NCBI RefSeq assembly: GCF_013624435.2
Contig: NZ_CP061768.1
Span: 806,001 to 870,000 of the forward strand
DNA: 64,000 nt
Direction of reading: 5' to 3'
Origin: Nocardioides campestrisoli
GTDB taxonomy: Bacteria; Actinomycetota; Actinomycetes; Propionibacteriales; Nocardioidaceae
The notes below the pieces were generated by a model. It was given only the letters and a program-made list of their open reading frames with translations, made no database searches and had not been told where the DNA came from. Below are positions 17,085 to 26,900 of the stretch, piece after piece. Every line of letters starts with the position of its first letter. Position 1 is the first letter of the stretch. Both the position numbers and the translations under genes were made by a program.

Positions 17085-17963
17085 GTGGACCTCTTCCTGC
17101 AGCAAAGCGCCAACGGCCTCGTGTTGGGCGGCGCCTACGTGCTCGTGGCCCTCGGCCTCTACCTGATCTTCAGCGCCATGCACATCCCGAACTTCGCCCA
17201 CGGTGAGATGTTCGCCCTCGGCGCGTTCCTGCAGTACGCCCTGATGCGTGCCGGGCTGCCGTTCTTCTTGGGGATGCTGGTGGTCATCGCAGCGGTTGGC
17301 CTCGTGGGGGCCTGCCTGGAGCGCCTGGTGTTCCGACGGCTTCAGACGGTCAGCACGGTGGCGGTGCTGGTCGGCTCGCTCGCTCTGGCGATCGTGGTCC
17401 AGGAGCTGCTCATGCTGGCATTCGGGAAGGACCCGCTCGCGGTCAGTGCCCCCTTCGACGGCCGGGTCGACCTCGGGCCGATCGTCATCTCCAGCTATCG
17501 CCTCTTCATCATCGCCATGGTGCTGGTGGCCTCCGCCGGGATCGGCCTGCTGGTGCATCGCACCGTCTACGGCCGCAAGCTCCGGGCGTTGGCGCAGAAC
17601 AAGGAGGTCGCCCAGCTGACGGGCATCAACACCTCATTGATCGGCACCGCGACGTTCGCGCTCGGCTCGGCGCTGGCCGGCTTCGCTGGTGCGCTGCTCG
17701 CGCCCACCACGTCCATTCACCCGCACATGGGGTTCCAGCCCACCTTGATCGCGTTCGTGGTCCTGGTCGTGGTGGGAGCGGGGGGCCGGATGAACACCGT
17801 GATCGCCTGCGGGTTCCTGGTGGCGGTGGTGGAGACTCTGGCCGCGGGCTACATCTCGAACACTGCGCGCCAGATCGTGATCTTTGCCGGCTTGGTCGTC
17901 TTCCTGGCCGTCCGTCCCGAGGGCGCCGTGCAGCAGGCGTCGAGCACGAAGGTGAGGCTATGA
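17085..17963 (+). CDS. Branched-chain-type ABC transporter permease (LivH-like)
   Basis: The 292-residue protein has about eight membrane segments and the LivH landmarks LVLGGAYVLVALGLYLIFSAMHIPNFAHGEMFALGAF and the EAA-like loop LRALAQNKEVAQLTGINTS (about residues 170-190) that contacts the ATPases. It forms half of the translocation pore. GTG 17085 is chosen because ACAGGAG lies 7 bases before it; the reading frame is open further upstream, but that part would cover the hairpin. The stop overlaps the next ATG (ATGA). Confidence 0.88.
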   Translation: MDLFLQQSANGLVLGGAYVLVALGLYLIFSAMHIPNFAHGEMFALGAFLQYALMRAGLPFFLGMLVVIAAVGLVGACLERLVFRRLQTVSTVAVLVGSLALAIVVQELLMLAFGKDPLAVSAPFDGRVDLGPIVISSYRLFIIAMVLVASAGIGLLVHRTVYGRKLRALAQNKEVAQLTGINTSLIGTATFALGSALAGFAGALLAPTTSIHPHMGFQPTLIAFVVLVVVGAGGRMNTVIACGFLVAVVETLAAGYISNTARQIVIFAGLVVFLAVRPEGAVQQASSTKVRL

Positions 17964-19084
17964 CCACCCTGCAGAGCACGGGCCGTCCGGCGCCCGAGAC
18001 CCCCTTCGAACCGGGGCGGACCGGACTCTCGGGTCGGCTTCGGGACGCCCACGGACTCTCCTTGCCCGCCCGGCTGCTGGTCGCGGCCGTCGTGCTGGCG
18101 GTGGGCTGGGTGTCCGTGGGCGGCGCCAGCTCCAGCGACCTGTTCATGTTGACCACCATCGTGGTCTGGGCGCTCATCGCGACCAGCCTCAACATCGTGG
18201 TCGGCTTCGTCGGCCAGTTGGCGCTCTCGAGCGGATTCTTCTTCGCCCTGGGCGCTTACGTCGGCGTGCTCGGCACCGGCCGCTGGGAGTGGCCGGGATG
18301 GCTCTCGCTGCTGGTCGCGCTCGGCGGCAGCGCCGTGCTTGCCGGTCTCCTGGGCATGGTGATCTTCCGGACCCGCGCCCTCTATTTCGCCCTGATCACC
18401 ACCGGGGTCTCCCTCGTGGCCTACGAGCTGTCTTTCGCCTGGTCGAGCGTGACGGGCGGAGCAGCGGGGATCTCCACCGCCGGCCCCGTCGAGGAGGGCG
18501 GCATCTCTCGACCGTTCGACCTGGGAGTGGTCGCGATCGAAGAGCCGGAGGCGTACTTCCGCCTGGGACTGGTGGCGCTCGTGCTGCTGGTGCTCGGCCT
18601 GACCGTGGTGCTGCGCAGGCGTGAGGGCGCCTCCTGGCGGGCCGTTCGTGAGGACGACGCCCTCGCCGCGTCGGTCGGGATCGACGTGGCCCGGCGCAAG
18701 CGGATCGCCTACATCGTCTCTTCCACACTGATCGGCGGCGTCGGGGTCTACTACGGTCACTGGGCGGGCTTCATCACCCCCGATTCGTTCACCTTCGCCG
18801 ACGCGGCCTTCGCGCCACTGGCCATGGTGGTTATCGGCGGCTCGGGGACGCTGTTGGGACCGATCCTGGGCGCGACCGTTGTGGCCGGGTTCCCCGAGGT
18901 CTTCCGGGACCTGCGCGACTACTCCATCCTGCTCTACGGGGCCATCCTGCTCGCGGCCATGATGATCGCCCCTCGCGGGATCGTAGGCCTCGCCAAGGAC
19001 GGGGTCCGCGGCCTGGCCGGGCGGCGTGCGGCACGCGGGGAACGGCGTGCGACGACAGCCAACGGCGACGAAAGGAGGGACTGA
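17960..19084 (+). CDS. Branched-chain-type ABC transporter permease (LivM-like)
   Basis: This 374-residue permease has a 35-residue cytoplasmic N-terminus and about nine membrane segments. LivM motifs are LNIVVGFVGQLALSSGFFFALGAY and the coupling loop WRAVREDDALAASVGIDVARRKRIAY (about 228-253). VVIGGSGTLLGPILGA and MMIAPRGIVGL close the domain. The last 25 residues are a basic tail. It pairs with the LivH-like protein. It is coupled to the upstream gene by ATGA and is followed after one base by the GTG of the first ATPase. Confidence 0.88.
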   Translation: MTTLQSTGRPAPETPFEPGRTGLSGRLRDAHGLSLPARLLVAAVVLAVGWVSVGGASSSDLFMLTTIVVWALIATSLNIVVGFVGQLALSSGFFFALGAYVGVLGTGRWEWPGWLSLLVALGGSAVLAGLLGMVIFRTRALYFALITTGVSLVAYELSFAWSSVTGGAAGISTAGPVEEGGISRPFDLGVVAIEEPEAYFRLGLVALVLLVLGLTVVLRRREGASWRAVREDDALAASVGIDVARRKRIAYIVSSTLIGGVGVYYGHWAGFITPDSFTFADAAFAPLAMVVIGGSGTLLGPILGATVVAGFPEVFRDLRDYSILLYGAILLAAMMIAPRGIVGLAKDGVRGLAGRRAARGERRATTANGDERRD

Positions 19085-19085
19085 C

Positions 19086-19841
19086 GTGTCGACGACCACG
19101 AACGGCACGGCACCGGACGGCGCAGGCCGGGAGGTCGTGCTCGCCACCGAGGGGGTCGGGGTGCGCTTCCAAGGCCTTCAGGCGCTGGCCGAGGTGACCC
19201 TGGAGCTGCCGCGCGGGACGGTCACCGGTCTGATCGGGCCCAACGGCGCCGGCAAGACCACCCTGGTCAACGTGCTCAGCGGGATGCTCGCGCCTACCGA
19301 GGGCCGGGTGCTGCTGCACGGGCGGCCGGTGCGCCGGTGGGGCCTGGGAAGTGCAGCCCGGGCGGGGGTCGCTCGGTCGTTCCAGGCCTCCCGTGTCTTC
19401 TCGGAGTTCTCCGTCCACGAGAACGTGCGGCTGGGGCAGATGAACTCCCAGCGCCCAGTGGACGCCGACGAGGTCCTCGGCACCGTCGGGCTCGTCCACC
19501 GGACCGCGGCTCGCGCCGGCGACCTGAGCTTCGGGGAGCTTCGCCGCCTGGGTGTGGCGATCGCGATGTCGACCGGCCCCGAGGTGCTCCTGCTCGACGA
19601 GCCGGGTGCCGGCCTGAGCGGCCCGGACCTCAACGACCTGCAACGCACCATCCACCAGATCCGCGACGCCGGCACCACGGTGCTGCTCGTCGACCACAAC
19701 ATGAGGTTCCTGATGCAGACCGTGGACCGGGTGGTGGTTCTCGAGGGCGGCGTGCCGATCGCCCACGGCGCTCCGGCCGACGTTCAACGGGACCCCGCGG
19801 TGATCGCCGCCTACCTGGGAAGTGACCACGCTGATGCTTGA
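19086..19841 (+). CDS. Branched-chain-type ABC transporter ATP-binding protein (LivG-like)
   Basis: A 251-residue ABC ATPase with Walker A GPNGAGKTT, Q-loop ARSFQASRVF, signature LSFGELRRLGVA (a variant of LSGGQ) and Walker B LLLDEPGAGL followed by the D-loop and DHNM switch His. The LivG-specific region VFSEFSVHENVRLG is present. The GTG start has AAAGGAGGGA at 19071-19080. It overlaps the next ATPase gene by 20 bp. It powers uptake together with the LivF-like protein. Confidence 0.88.
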   Translation: MSTTTNGTAPDGAGREVVLATEGVGVRFQGLQALAEVTLELPRGTVTGLIGPNGAGKTTLVNVLSGMLAPTEGRVLLHGRPVRRWGLGSAARAGVARSFQASRVFSEFSVHENVRLGQMNSQRPVDADEVLGTVGLVHRTAARAGDLSFGELRRLGVAIAMSTGPEVLLLDEPGAGLSGPDLNDLQRTIHQIRDAGTTVLLVDHNMRFLMQTVDRVVVLEGGVPIAHGAPADVQRDPAVIAAYLGSDHADA

Positions 19842-20538
19842 GGTACGCAACCTGTCGGCCGGCTACGGCGACCGGACCATCCTGACCGGGATCGACCTGA
19901 CCGTGGGACCGGGCGAGGTGGTCGCGGTGCTCGGGGCGAACGGGGTCGGCAAGAGCACGCTGCTCCGGACGCTCGCCGGCCTGCAGCCCGCCCTGGCCGG
20001 GACCGTCGTGCTGGGGGAGCGGGACCTGACGCGGCAGGCGGCGCACCGCCGCGTCGCGGCAGGGCTGAGCCTGGTGCCCGAGGGTCAGCAGTCCTTCCCC
20101 GCGATGAGCGTGGAGGAGAATCTTCGGCTCGGCGCCGGGCTCCGGGCCTCTGGCACTGCCGCCGTGGGCCGCGCTTTGGCCGGCGTCTACGAGGTGTTCC
20201 CCAAGCTGGCGCAGCGGCGCGGGCAGCTCGCAGGCACCCTGTCGGGGGGCGAGCGCCAGATGTTGGCAATCGGTCGGGCCCTGCTCGCCGAGCCGAAGGT
20301 GCTGATGCTGGACGAGCCGTCGCACGGGCTGGCGCCGATCATCGTGGAGCAGCTGGGGGATCGGATCGCCGAGATCGCTACCCGGACCTCGGTGCTGGTC
20401 GTGGAACAGAACCTGGCGGTCCCCGCTCGGTGTGCCACCCGTGTCCTGGTGCTCGACGGGGGCCGCTTCACGCGGGAGGGCTCACCGGAGGACATCCTGC
20501 ACAACGAGGACGTGGTCCACGCTTACCTGGGTGTCTGA
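19822..20538 (+). CDS. Branched-chain-type ABC transporter ATP-binding protein (LivF-like)
   Basis: The 238-residue ATPase has Walker A GANGVGKST, LVPEGQQSFPAMSVEENLRLGA as the Q-loop region, signature LSGGERQML and Walker B LMLDEPSHGLAP, followed by VVEQNLAVP, all typical of LivF. GTG 19822 is used, overlapping livG; ATG 19834 is an alternative. Its 3' end overlaps the 3' end of the convergent TetR gene by 16 bp, so no terminator separates the two transcripts and read-through antisense RNA is likely. Confidence 0.87.
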   Translation: MTTLMLEVRNLSAGYGDRTILTGIDLTVGPGEVVAVLGANGVGKSTLLRTLAGLQPALAGTVVLGERDLTRQAAHRRVAAGLSLVPEGQQSFPAMSVEENLRLGAGLRASGTAAVGRALAGVYEVFPKLAQRRGQLAGTLSGGERQMLAIGRALLAEPKVLMLDEPSHGLAPIIVEQLGDRIAEIATRTSVLVVEQNLAVPARCATRVLVLDGGRFTREGSPEDILHNEDVVHAYLGV

Positions 20539-21230
20539 GCCGCGCCCGGAATGCGCGCCCTGGCGTCGGGGGTCAGGCCGAGCATCGCGAGGTGGATCCG
20601 AACCAAGTCGTCGGCGAGCTTGTCGAAGCGTGACGGGTCGTCGGCAACGAGCTGGGAGAAGCGCATCACCAGCCCGTTGACCGCGTTGGCGATCGAGTCC
20701 AGGGAGGCAGCCGGGACTGCCTCGCCCTCCTCGACCAGACGCTCCATGAAGCGGATGTGGGAGCGGTTGATCCGGGTGTGCATCTCCTGCCACAGGTCGC
20801 TCATCGACGGGTCGGCCAGCGCTTGGTGCTGCAAGATCGTCAGCAGCCCTGCGTTCTCGCTGTACGAACGCAGGTAGCCGATGTCGGCCAGGCGGATGAT
20901 CTGGTCGGCTGGTAGGTCCTCGGGAACCCGCTGCGCGGCGGTGAACTGATCGCGCACCCGCTCGGCCAGCCGACGGAACACGTCCTCCTTGGAGGAGAAG
21001 TACGAGTAGACGGTCGGTCGGGTGCTGCCCGCCTCGGTGGCGATGTCCGCGATCGTGGTCCGGGTGTAGCCCAGCCGGGTAAACACCCCGGCGGCGGCGT
21101 GGAGGATCTGCTCGTCGGTACCGGTCCGGGCTGCCCGGTCGGTCTTCTCCTGCTGCTTCGCTCGATCGGCGATGGTGTCCTCCTGGGCCTGCTGCTGGTT
21201 CCGTCCCGGCCGGGCGCGTTGGTCCCTCAT
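20523..21230 (-). CDS. TetR/AcrR family transcriptional regulator
   Basis: A 235-residue TetR protein with an unusually long polar N-terminal arm (about 36 residues, Gln/Arg rich) before the helix-turn-helix ILHAAAGVFTRLGYTRTTIADIATEAGSTRPTVYSYFSSKEDVF region (about 41-85). The C-terminal domain is the usual helical sensor. It is the promoter-distal gene of a pair with the racemase (ATGA overlap at 21227-21230), and its promoter region holds the 26-bp palindrome at 22286. It is the best candidate for the regulator of both TTTACAC sites. Confidence 0.86.
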   Translation of the reverse strand: MRDQRARPGRNQQQAQEDTIADRAKQQEKTDRAARTGTDEQILHAAAGVFTRLGYTRTTIADIATEAGSTRPTVYSYFSSKEDVFRRLAERVRDQFTAAQRVPEDLPADQIIRLADIGYLRSYSENAGLLTILQHQALADPSMSDLWQEMHTRINRSHIRFMERLVEEGEAVPAASLDSIANAVNGLVMRFSQLVADDPSRFDKLADDLVRIHLAMLGLTPDARARIPGAAQTPR

Positions 21231-22246
21231 GATGGCGCATCGGTAAAGCGCGGTGCGGGACCCGCGGTCAGGTGCCCGTCCCGGGTGCGAAGCAGGGCGC
21301 CACGGTGGCGCATGTGGTGGTCCAGGCCGGCCTCGGCGAAGGTCAGGACCGGGGTGACGCAGGCGTCGGTGCCGGCGAAGACGGCGGTCCAGTGGTCGCG
21401 GTCGTGCTCGGCGAAGCGGGACGCCAGGACCTCCACCAACGCGGGCCAGGCAGTCCGGTCCTCGCGATCCGGCAGGGCCGAGGGCTCGAGGCCCAGCCCC
21501 GCGAGCAGCAGGGCGTAGAACTGCGGCTCGATCGGTCCCACGGCCATCGACCGGCCGTCGCTACATCGGTAGGTCCGGTAGTAGGGCGCGCCCCCGTCGA
21601 GCAGGTTGGACCCGCGGGTCCCTGGGCCCCAGGCGCCCTGCGCAACGAGCTCGAGGACCTGCTGAGCGAGCACGGCGACCCCGTCCACGATCGCGACGTC
21701 GACCACGCAGCCCTGTCCGGTGCGCTCGCGCCGCCACAGGGCCGCGAGCAACCCGGTGAGGGCGAACATCGAGCCCCCGCCGTTGTCGGCCACCACGTTG
21801 AGGGGCGGGACCGGGGTGTCCGAGGGGCCGATCGCGTCCAGGACCCCGGTCACCGACAGGTAGTTGATGTCGTGACCGGCGGTGGGGGCCCGTGGCCCGT
21901 CCTGGCCCCAGCCGGTCATCCGGACGTAGACAAGCCGCGGGTTCTGGGCCAGGCACTCCTCGGGCCCAACCCCGAGCCGCTCCGCGACGCCAGGTCGGAA
22001 ACCCTCGATCAGCACGTCCGCCTCGCGGACCAACTCCAGCACCCGGAGGACGCCGGTGGGCTCCTTGAGGTCGGCCTCCTCACCGCGGCGTCCCCGGGTG
22101 GTGTGCTCGTTGGGTCCCGGGTCGACGCCGGGACGCACCAGACGATGGACGTCCGCGCCGAGGTCGGCGAGCACCATCGCGGCATGCGGTCCCGGTCCGA
22201 TCCCGGCGAGCTCCAGGACCTTGAGGCCGTCGAGGGGTGTGTGCAT
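21227..22246 (-). CDS. CaiB/BaiF CoA-transferase, alpha-methylacyl-CoA racemase type
   Basis: The 339-residue protein is a paralogue of the one at 1906-2988 and keeps the MCR triad: His125 in AGHDINY, Asp154 in VVADNGGGSM and Glu240 in GPIEPQFY. It likely epimerises 2-methylacyl-CoA. ATG 22246 is preferred over an in-frame ATG 13 codons upstream because GGGAG precedes it and the protein then begins exactly like its homologues. It is transcribed away from the acyl-CoA ligase gene across the palindrome, and with it could activate and epimerise the imported acid. Confidence 0.85.
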   Translation of the reverse strand: MHTPLDGLKVLELAGIGPGPHAAMVLADLGADVHRLVRPGVDPGPNEHTTRGRRGEEADLKEPTGVLRVLELVREADVLIEGFRPGVAERLGVGPEECLAQNPRLVYVRMTGWGQDGPRAPTAGHDINYLSVTGVLDAIGPSDTPVPPLNVVADNGGGSMFALTGLLAALWRRERTGQGCVVDVAIVDGVAVLAQQVLELVAQGAWGPGTRGSNLLDGGAPYYRTYRCSDGRSMAVGPIEPQFYALLLAGLGLEPSALPDREDRTAWPALVEVLASRFAEHDRDHWTAVFAGTDACVTPVLTFAEAGLDHHMRHRGALLRTRDGHLTAGPAPRFTDAPS

Positions 22247-22285
22247 CTGGGCTCCCGAAAAGTTGATGAGCGTGACCTGTGGCAC

Positions 22286-22311
22286 ATGACTTTACACCTG
22301 TGTAAAGTCAT
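22286..22311. promoter_or_regulatory. 26-bp near-perfect palindrome, TetR-type operator
   Basis: ATGACTTTACAC (22286-22297) and its exact complement GTGTAAAGTCAT (22300-22311) flank a 2-base centre. The site lies midway in the 104-bp divergent region between the racemase/TetR pair and the ligase/carboxylase pair, where one bound dimer or dimer pair could control both promoters. Its core recurs at 15716-15733. Confidence 0.75.
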
Positions 22312-22350
22312 GGGCCACAGGTCTGCCCCCATCCCGAGGAGTGACGCAGC

Positions 22351-23946
22351 ATGCCCGGTCTCCCCCCAGTTGCCGCCCGAACCCTTACCGCCACGTTCGC
22401 CCGGGCGATGGAGCGCGTCCCCGACAAGGTGGCCTACGTCGAGGCGGACGGGACTGAGTGGACCTACCGTCGGACCAGGGACCGGTCGCTACAGGCGGCC
22501 GGAGGCCTGCAGGAGCTCGGGGTGGGGGTGCAGGAGCCGGTCGCGATGATGCTCGACAACTCCTACGACTTCCTCAGCGTCCTCTACGGGTTGGGCCTCA
22601 CCCGGCGCGTTCAGGTGCCGGTGAACACCGCGTACAAGGGGACGTTCCTGGCCCACGTGCTGCGCGACAGCGGTGCCCGGGTGCTGGTCGTCGAGGACCA
22701 CTACGTGGATCGACTGGCGACGATCCAGGACGACGTTCCCGACCTGGCCACGGTGGTAGTTCGCGGGGGAGACGGTGCTGCCCTGGCCCGCAGCCGCTTC
22801 CGGGTCGTCTCCTTCGAGGACATGCTGAACTGCGAGGCGGCCCCCCTGGCGGAGGCTGACCCGGCGGATCTGATGGCGATCATGTACACCTCCGGGACGA
22901 CCGGGCTGTCCAAGGGTGTAGAGATCACCCAAGTCCACGCCTATACCTACGCCTCCCGTGAGGACGCCGAGCGCCCCAGGGCGGACGACCGGATCCTCGT
23001 GATGCTCCCGATGTTCCACCTGGCCGGGCAGTGGTACGGCTGCTACCAGTCCCTCATCGCGCAGGCCACGGCCGTCATCCAGCCAGCCTTCTCGGTGAGT
23101 CGGTTCTGGGGCTGGGTGCGCGACTTCCGGATCACCGAGACCATCATGCTGGGCGCCGTCGCCGAACTCCTTCAGCAGGCCGAGCCGCGCCCCGACGACG
23201 CGGACAATCCGCTCACTCTCGCGGTGATGGCCCCGCTCGCCAGCGACATGGAGGGTTTCCGCGCTCGTTTCGGTGTCGAGCTGGGTGCGGTCTACGGGAT
23301 GAGTGAGATCGGTTCAGTGATGTTCTCCGACCCTGCGGACGTGGTGCCGGGGGAGGCGGGGCGCGCTCGTGACGGCTACCGACTGCGCCTGGTCGACGAG
23401 GCGGGTCGTGACGTCGCGGACGGCGTAGCGGGCGAGCTGCTCGTCAGGCCCGACTCCCCGCTGCAGGTGATGCGTGGCTACCACGGCTTGCCGGACAAGA
23501 CCGCCGAGACGCTGGTGGACGGCTGGGTGCACACCGGCGACATCTTCAGGCGGGACGCCGAGGGCCACTACTACTTCGTGGACCGTCGCAAGGACGCGCT
23601 GCGCCGCCGTGGGGAGAACATCTCCAGCTTCGAGGTCGAGCGTGCCCTCAACGAGTTCCCGGACGTCTACGAGAGCGCGGTGGTCGCGGTCCCCGCGGAG
23701 TTGGGGGAGGACGAGATCAAGGCGGTCGTGGTGCCCCGCGAGGGCCGTGAGGTCGACCCCGCCGCGCTGATCCGCTTTGTGGCCGAGCGGATGCCGTACT
23801 TCATGGTTCCGCGCTACGTCGAGGTGGTCGCCGAGCTGCCCAAGACTCCGACCCAGAAGATCCAGAAACACATGCTGCGCCGACCGGTGGACACCGCCGT
23901 GTGGGACCGCGAGGCGGCGGGCATCCACGTCTCGCGCCGCTCCTGA
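22351..23946 (+). CDS. Acyl-CoA ligase (ANL superfamily, AMP-forming)
   Basis: The 531-residue ligase has the P-loop IMYTSGTTGLSKG (residues 177-189), the aromatic/adenine motif YGMSE, the ATP-binding Asp in HTGDIF, the hinge DRRKDALRRRGENISSFEVE and the C-terminal adenylation Lys in PTQKIQK. It converts a carboxylate, ATP and CoA to acyl-CoA. It resembles CaiC/bile-acid-type ligases more than long-chain FadD (inference from the general look). CGAGGAG lies before the ATG. The carboxylase gene follows after 43 bp, so its product may be the carboxylase substrate. Confidence 0.88.
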   Translation: MPGLPPVAARTLTATFARAMERVPDKVAYVEADGTEWTYRRTRDRSLQAAGGLQELGVGVQEPVAMMLDNSYDFLSVLYGLGLTRRVQVPVNTAYKGTFLAHVLRDSGARVLVVEDHYVDRLATIQDDVPDLATVVVRGGDGAALARSRFRVVSFEDMLNCEAAPLAEADPADLMAIMYTSGTTGLSKGVEITQVHAYTYASREDAERPRADDRILVMLPMFHLAGQWYGCYQSLIAQATAVIQPAFSVSRFWGWVRDFRITETIMLGAVAELLQQAEPRPDDADNPLTLAVMAPLASDMEGFRARFGVELGAVYGMSEIGSVMFSDPADVVPGEAGRARDGYRLRLVDEAGRDVADGVAGELLVRPDSPLQVMRGYHGLPDKTAETLVDGWVHTGDIFRRDAEGHYYFVDRRKDALRRRGENISSFEVERALNEFPDVYESAVVAVPAELGEDEIKAVVVPREGREVDPAALIRFVAERMPYFMVPRYVEVVAELPKTPTQKIQKHMLRRPVDTAVWDREAAGIHVSRRS

Positions 23947-23989
23947 CCGTCGTGCGCCAGTCACCCTTCGAGCCGTCCCCGAGGAACCG

Positions 23990-26900
23990 ATGAAGATCAC
24001 CAAGCTCCTGGTCGCCAACCGCGGCGAGATCGCCGTCCGCGTGATGCGCGCGGCCTCCACCCTGGACATCCGCACGGTCGGGGTCGCCCCGGCTGACGAC
24101 CGTGACTCCGGGCACGTCGCGCACGCAGACGAGGTGGTCGGGCTCGCGGGATCCGGGCCGGCGGCGTACTTGGACGTCGAGGCGTTGGTGCGGGCCGCCG
24201 TGGACCAGGGGTGCGACGCGGTACACCCCGGATACGGCTTCCTCTCCGAGAGCCCCGAGTTCGCGGAACGGTGCGAGGCCGCGGGGATCCGCTTCGTCGG
24301 CCCGACCCCGGAGACGCTCCGGATGTTCGGCGACAAGACCGCCGCGCGCCGGGTGGCCCGCAAGCACGGTGTGCCGCTGCTCCCCGGCACCGTGGGAGCC
24401 ACCCCCCTGGAGCAGGCGCACGAGTTCCTCGCCGGTCTCGGGGAAGGTGCGCAGGTGATGGTGAAGGCCGTCGCCGGAGGCGGCGGTCGCGGCATGCTGC
24501 CGGTGAGCAACCCCCTCGAGCTGGACAGCGCATACGAACGCTGCGCGTCCGAGGCGCTGAAGGCCTTCGGCTCCGCCGACCTGTACGTCGAGCAGCTGCT
24601 GGTCGGTGCCCGGCACGTCGAGGTCCAGGTCCTGGGTGACGGGCAGGGCGGAGTCACCCACCTGTGGGACCGCGACTGCAGCGTCCAGCGCCGGCGCCAG
24701 AAGCTGGTCGAGGTCGCGCCCGCGCAGCTGCCCCCCGACGTGCGCCACTCGCTGCTGGAGCACGCCACCTCGCTGGCTCGCGCCGCGAACTACCGCAGCC
24801 TGGGCACGGTGGAGTTCCTGGTAGCGCCAGACCGCGTCGCCTTCCTGGAGGTGAACCCTCGGATCCAGGTGGAGCACACCGTGACCGAGGAGGTGCTGGG
24901 TCTGGACCTGGTAGAGCTGCAGCTCCGGGTGGCCGGCGGCGCCACTCTGGCCGAGCTCGGGGTCGAGCACGTCACCGATATCGAGCCGACCAGGTCGGCC
25001 ATGCAGCTGCGCGTCACCACCGACCGGCTCGCCTCCGACGGGTCCGTGCGCACCAGCTCCGGGAGGCTGACCGGCTTCCAGGTGCCGGGAGGGCCCGGCA
25101 CCCGGGTAGACACCCACGCCCACACCGGGATGAGCGCCAACCCGCGCTACGACTCGCTGCTGGCCAAGGTCGTCGTCAGCCAGCCGGGCCACGACCTGGC
25201 GGAGCTCGCAGGGCGCGGTCGCCGCGCCCTGCGCGAGCTCGTGGTCGAGGGGGTCGACACCAACATCGAGCTGCTCCAGGCCATCCTCGACCACCCGGAC
25301 TTCCTCGGCGGCGAGGTCGACACCACCTTCGTCGAGCGCCGCCTCGACGAGCTCCTGGCCGCGACCGCCCCGGCCCCGCTGTTCGGCACCCGGGAGGACC
25401 GGGAGGGGACGCCGTCGGACCGGGCGGACGTGGTGGTGCCCGAGGGCTGTGTGGGGGTGCGGGCCCCTATGGCGGGCGTGGTGGTCGCCACGGGTCTGGA
25501 GGCGGGCTCCGCGGTGGCTCCGGGCTCCACCCTGGTGGTGCTGGAGGCGATGAAGATGGAGCACGTCGTGCTCGCCGAGCACGGTGGTGCGGTGGAGTCC
25601 GTGCACGTGGCGACGGGCGACACCGTCGACGGCGGCCAGGTGGTGGCCGTCCTGCGCGTCGACAGCGACTCCTCGACGCAGGGCACCCAGAGTGAGGAGC
25701 TCGACCTCGACGCGATCCGTCCCGACCTGGCCGAGGTCCTGGACCGGCGTGCCCGCACCCAGGACGGTTTGCGCCCGGCGGCGGTCGAGCGCCGCCGTCG
25801 CGTCGGCCGGCGTACCGCCCGGGAGAACGTCACCGACCTGCTCGACGAGGGCAGCTTCGTCGAGTACGGCGGCCTCGTGCTGGCCGCGCAGCGCCGGCGA
25901 CTGAGCCCGGAGGAGCTGGTCGAGCGGACCCCGGCAGACGGACTGGTCGGTGGCATCGGCACCGTGGCCGGCCACCAGGTCGTCACGATGGCTTACGACT
26001 ACACCGTCCTGGCCGGTACCCAGGGCTTCTTCAACCACGCCAAGATGCATCGCCTCCTGGTCACCGCCCTCGAGCAGCGGCTACCCGTGGTGCTCTTCGT
26101 CGAGGGTGGTGGCGGCCGGCCCGGGGACACCGACATGGCGGCCGTGGCACAGCTGGATGAGCAGACCTTCACCGCAGTAGCCCGGCTTTCGGGGCAGGTG
26201 CCACTGGTCGCGATCGCGGCCGGCCGCACCTTCGCCGGCAACGCGGCCCTGGCTGCGGTCTCGGACCTCATCATCGCCACCCGGGACACCAACCTCGGCA
26301 TGGGCGGACCCGCGATGATCGAGGGGGGCGGGCTCGGAGTCTTCGCCCCCGAGGAGGTGGGACCGGTCTCGGTGCAGGTACCCAACGGCGTGATCGATGT
26401 CCTGGTCGAGGACGAGGCGGAGGCGGTGGCAACCGCACGGACCTACCTGCGGCAGGTGCTGGAGCCGGTGACATCCGACGCTGGGGCCCACGACCAGCGG
26501 CTGCTGCGGCACGTCATCCCGGAGAACCGACTGCGGGCCTACGACGTTCGCCGCGTGGTTGAGCTGGTCGCCGACGTCGGCTCGGTGCTCGAACTTCGCC
26601 CCGAGTACGGCCCCGGCATCCTGACCTGCCTGGCGCGCGTGGAAGGCCGGGCGGTCGGCGTTCTGGCGAACAACCCGCGCCACCTCGGCGGCGCGATCGA
26701 TGCCCCGGCGGCGGAGAAGGCGGCACGCTTTCTGCAGTTGTGCGACGTGCACCGCCTGCCGGTGGTCTCCCTGGTGGACACACCGGGCTTCATGGTCGGG
26801 CCGGAGGCCGAGGAGGTTGCCAGCGTGCGGCGGTTCGGTCGCATGTTCCTGGCCGGCGCGCACGCGCGGGTCCCGATGATCGCGGTGGTGCTGCGCAAGG

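Noticed and set aside
22247..22285. Upstream ATG of the second racemase-type gene
   Set aside because: The extra 13 residues are not family-like and would leave the good GGGAG site unused; ATG 22246 is preferred.
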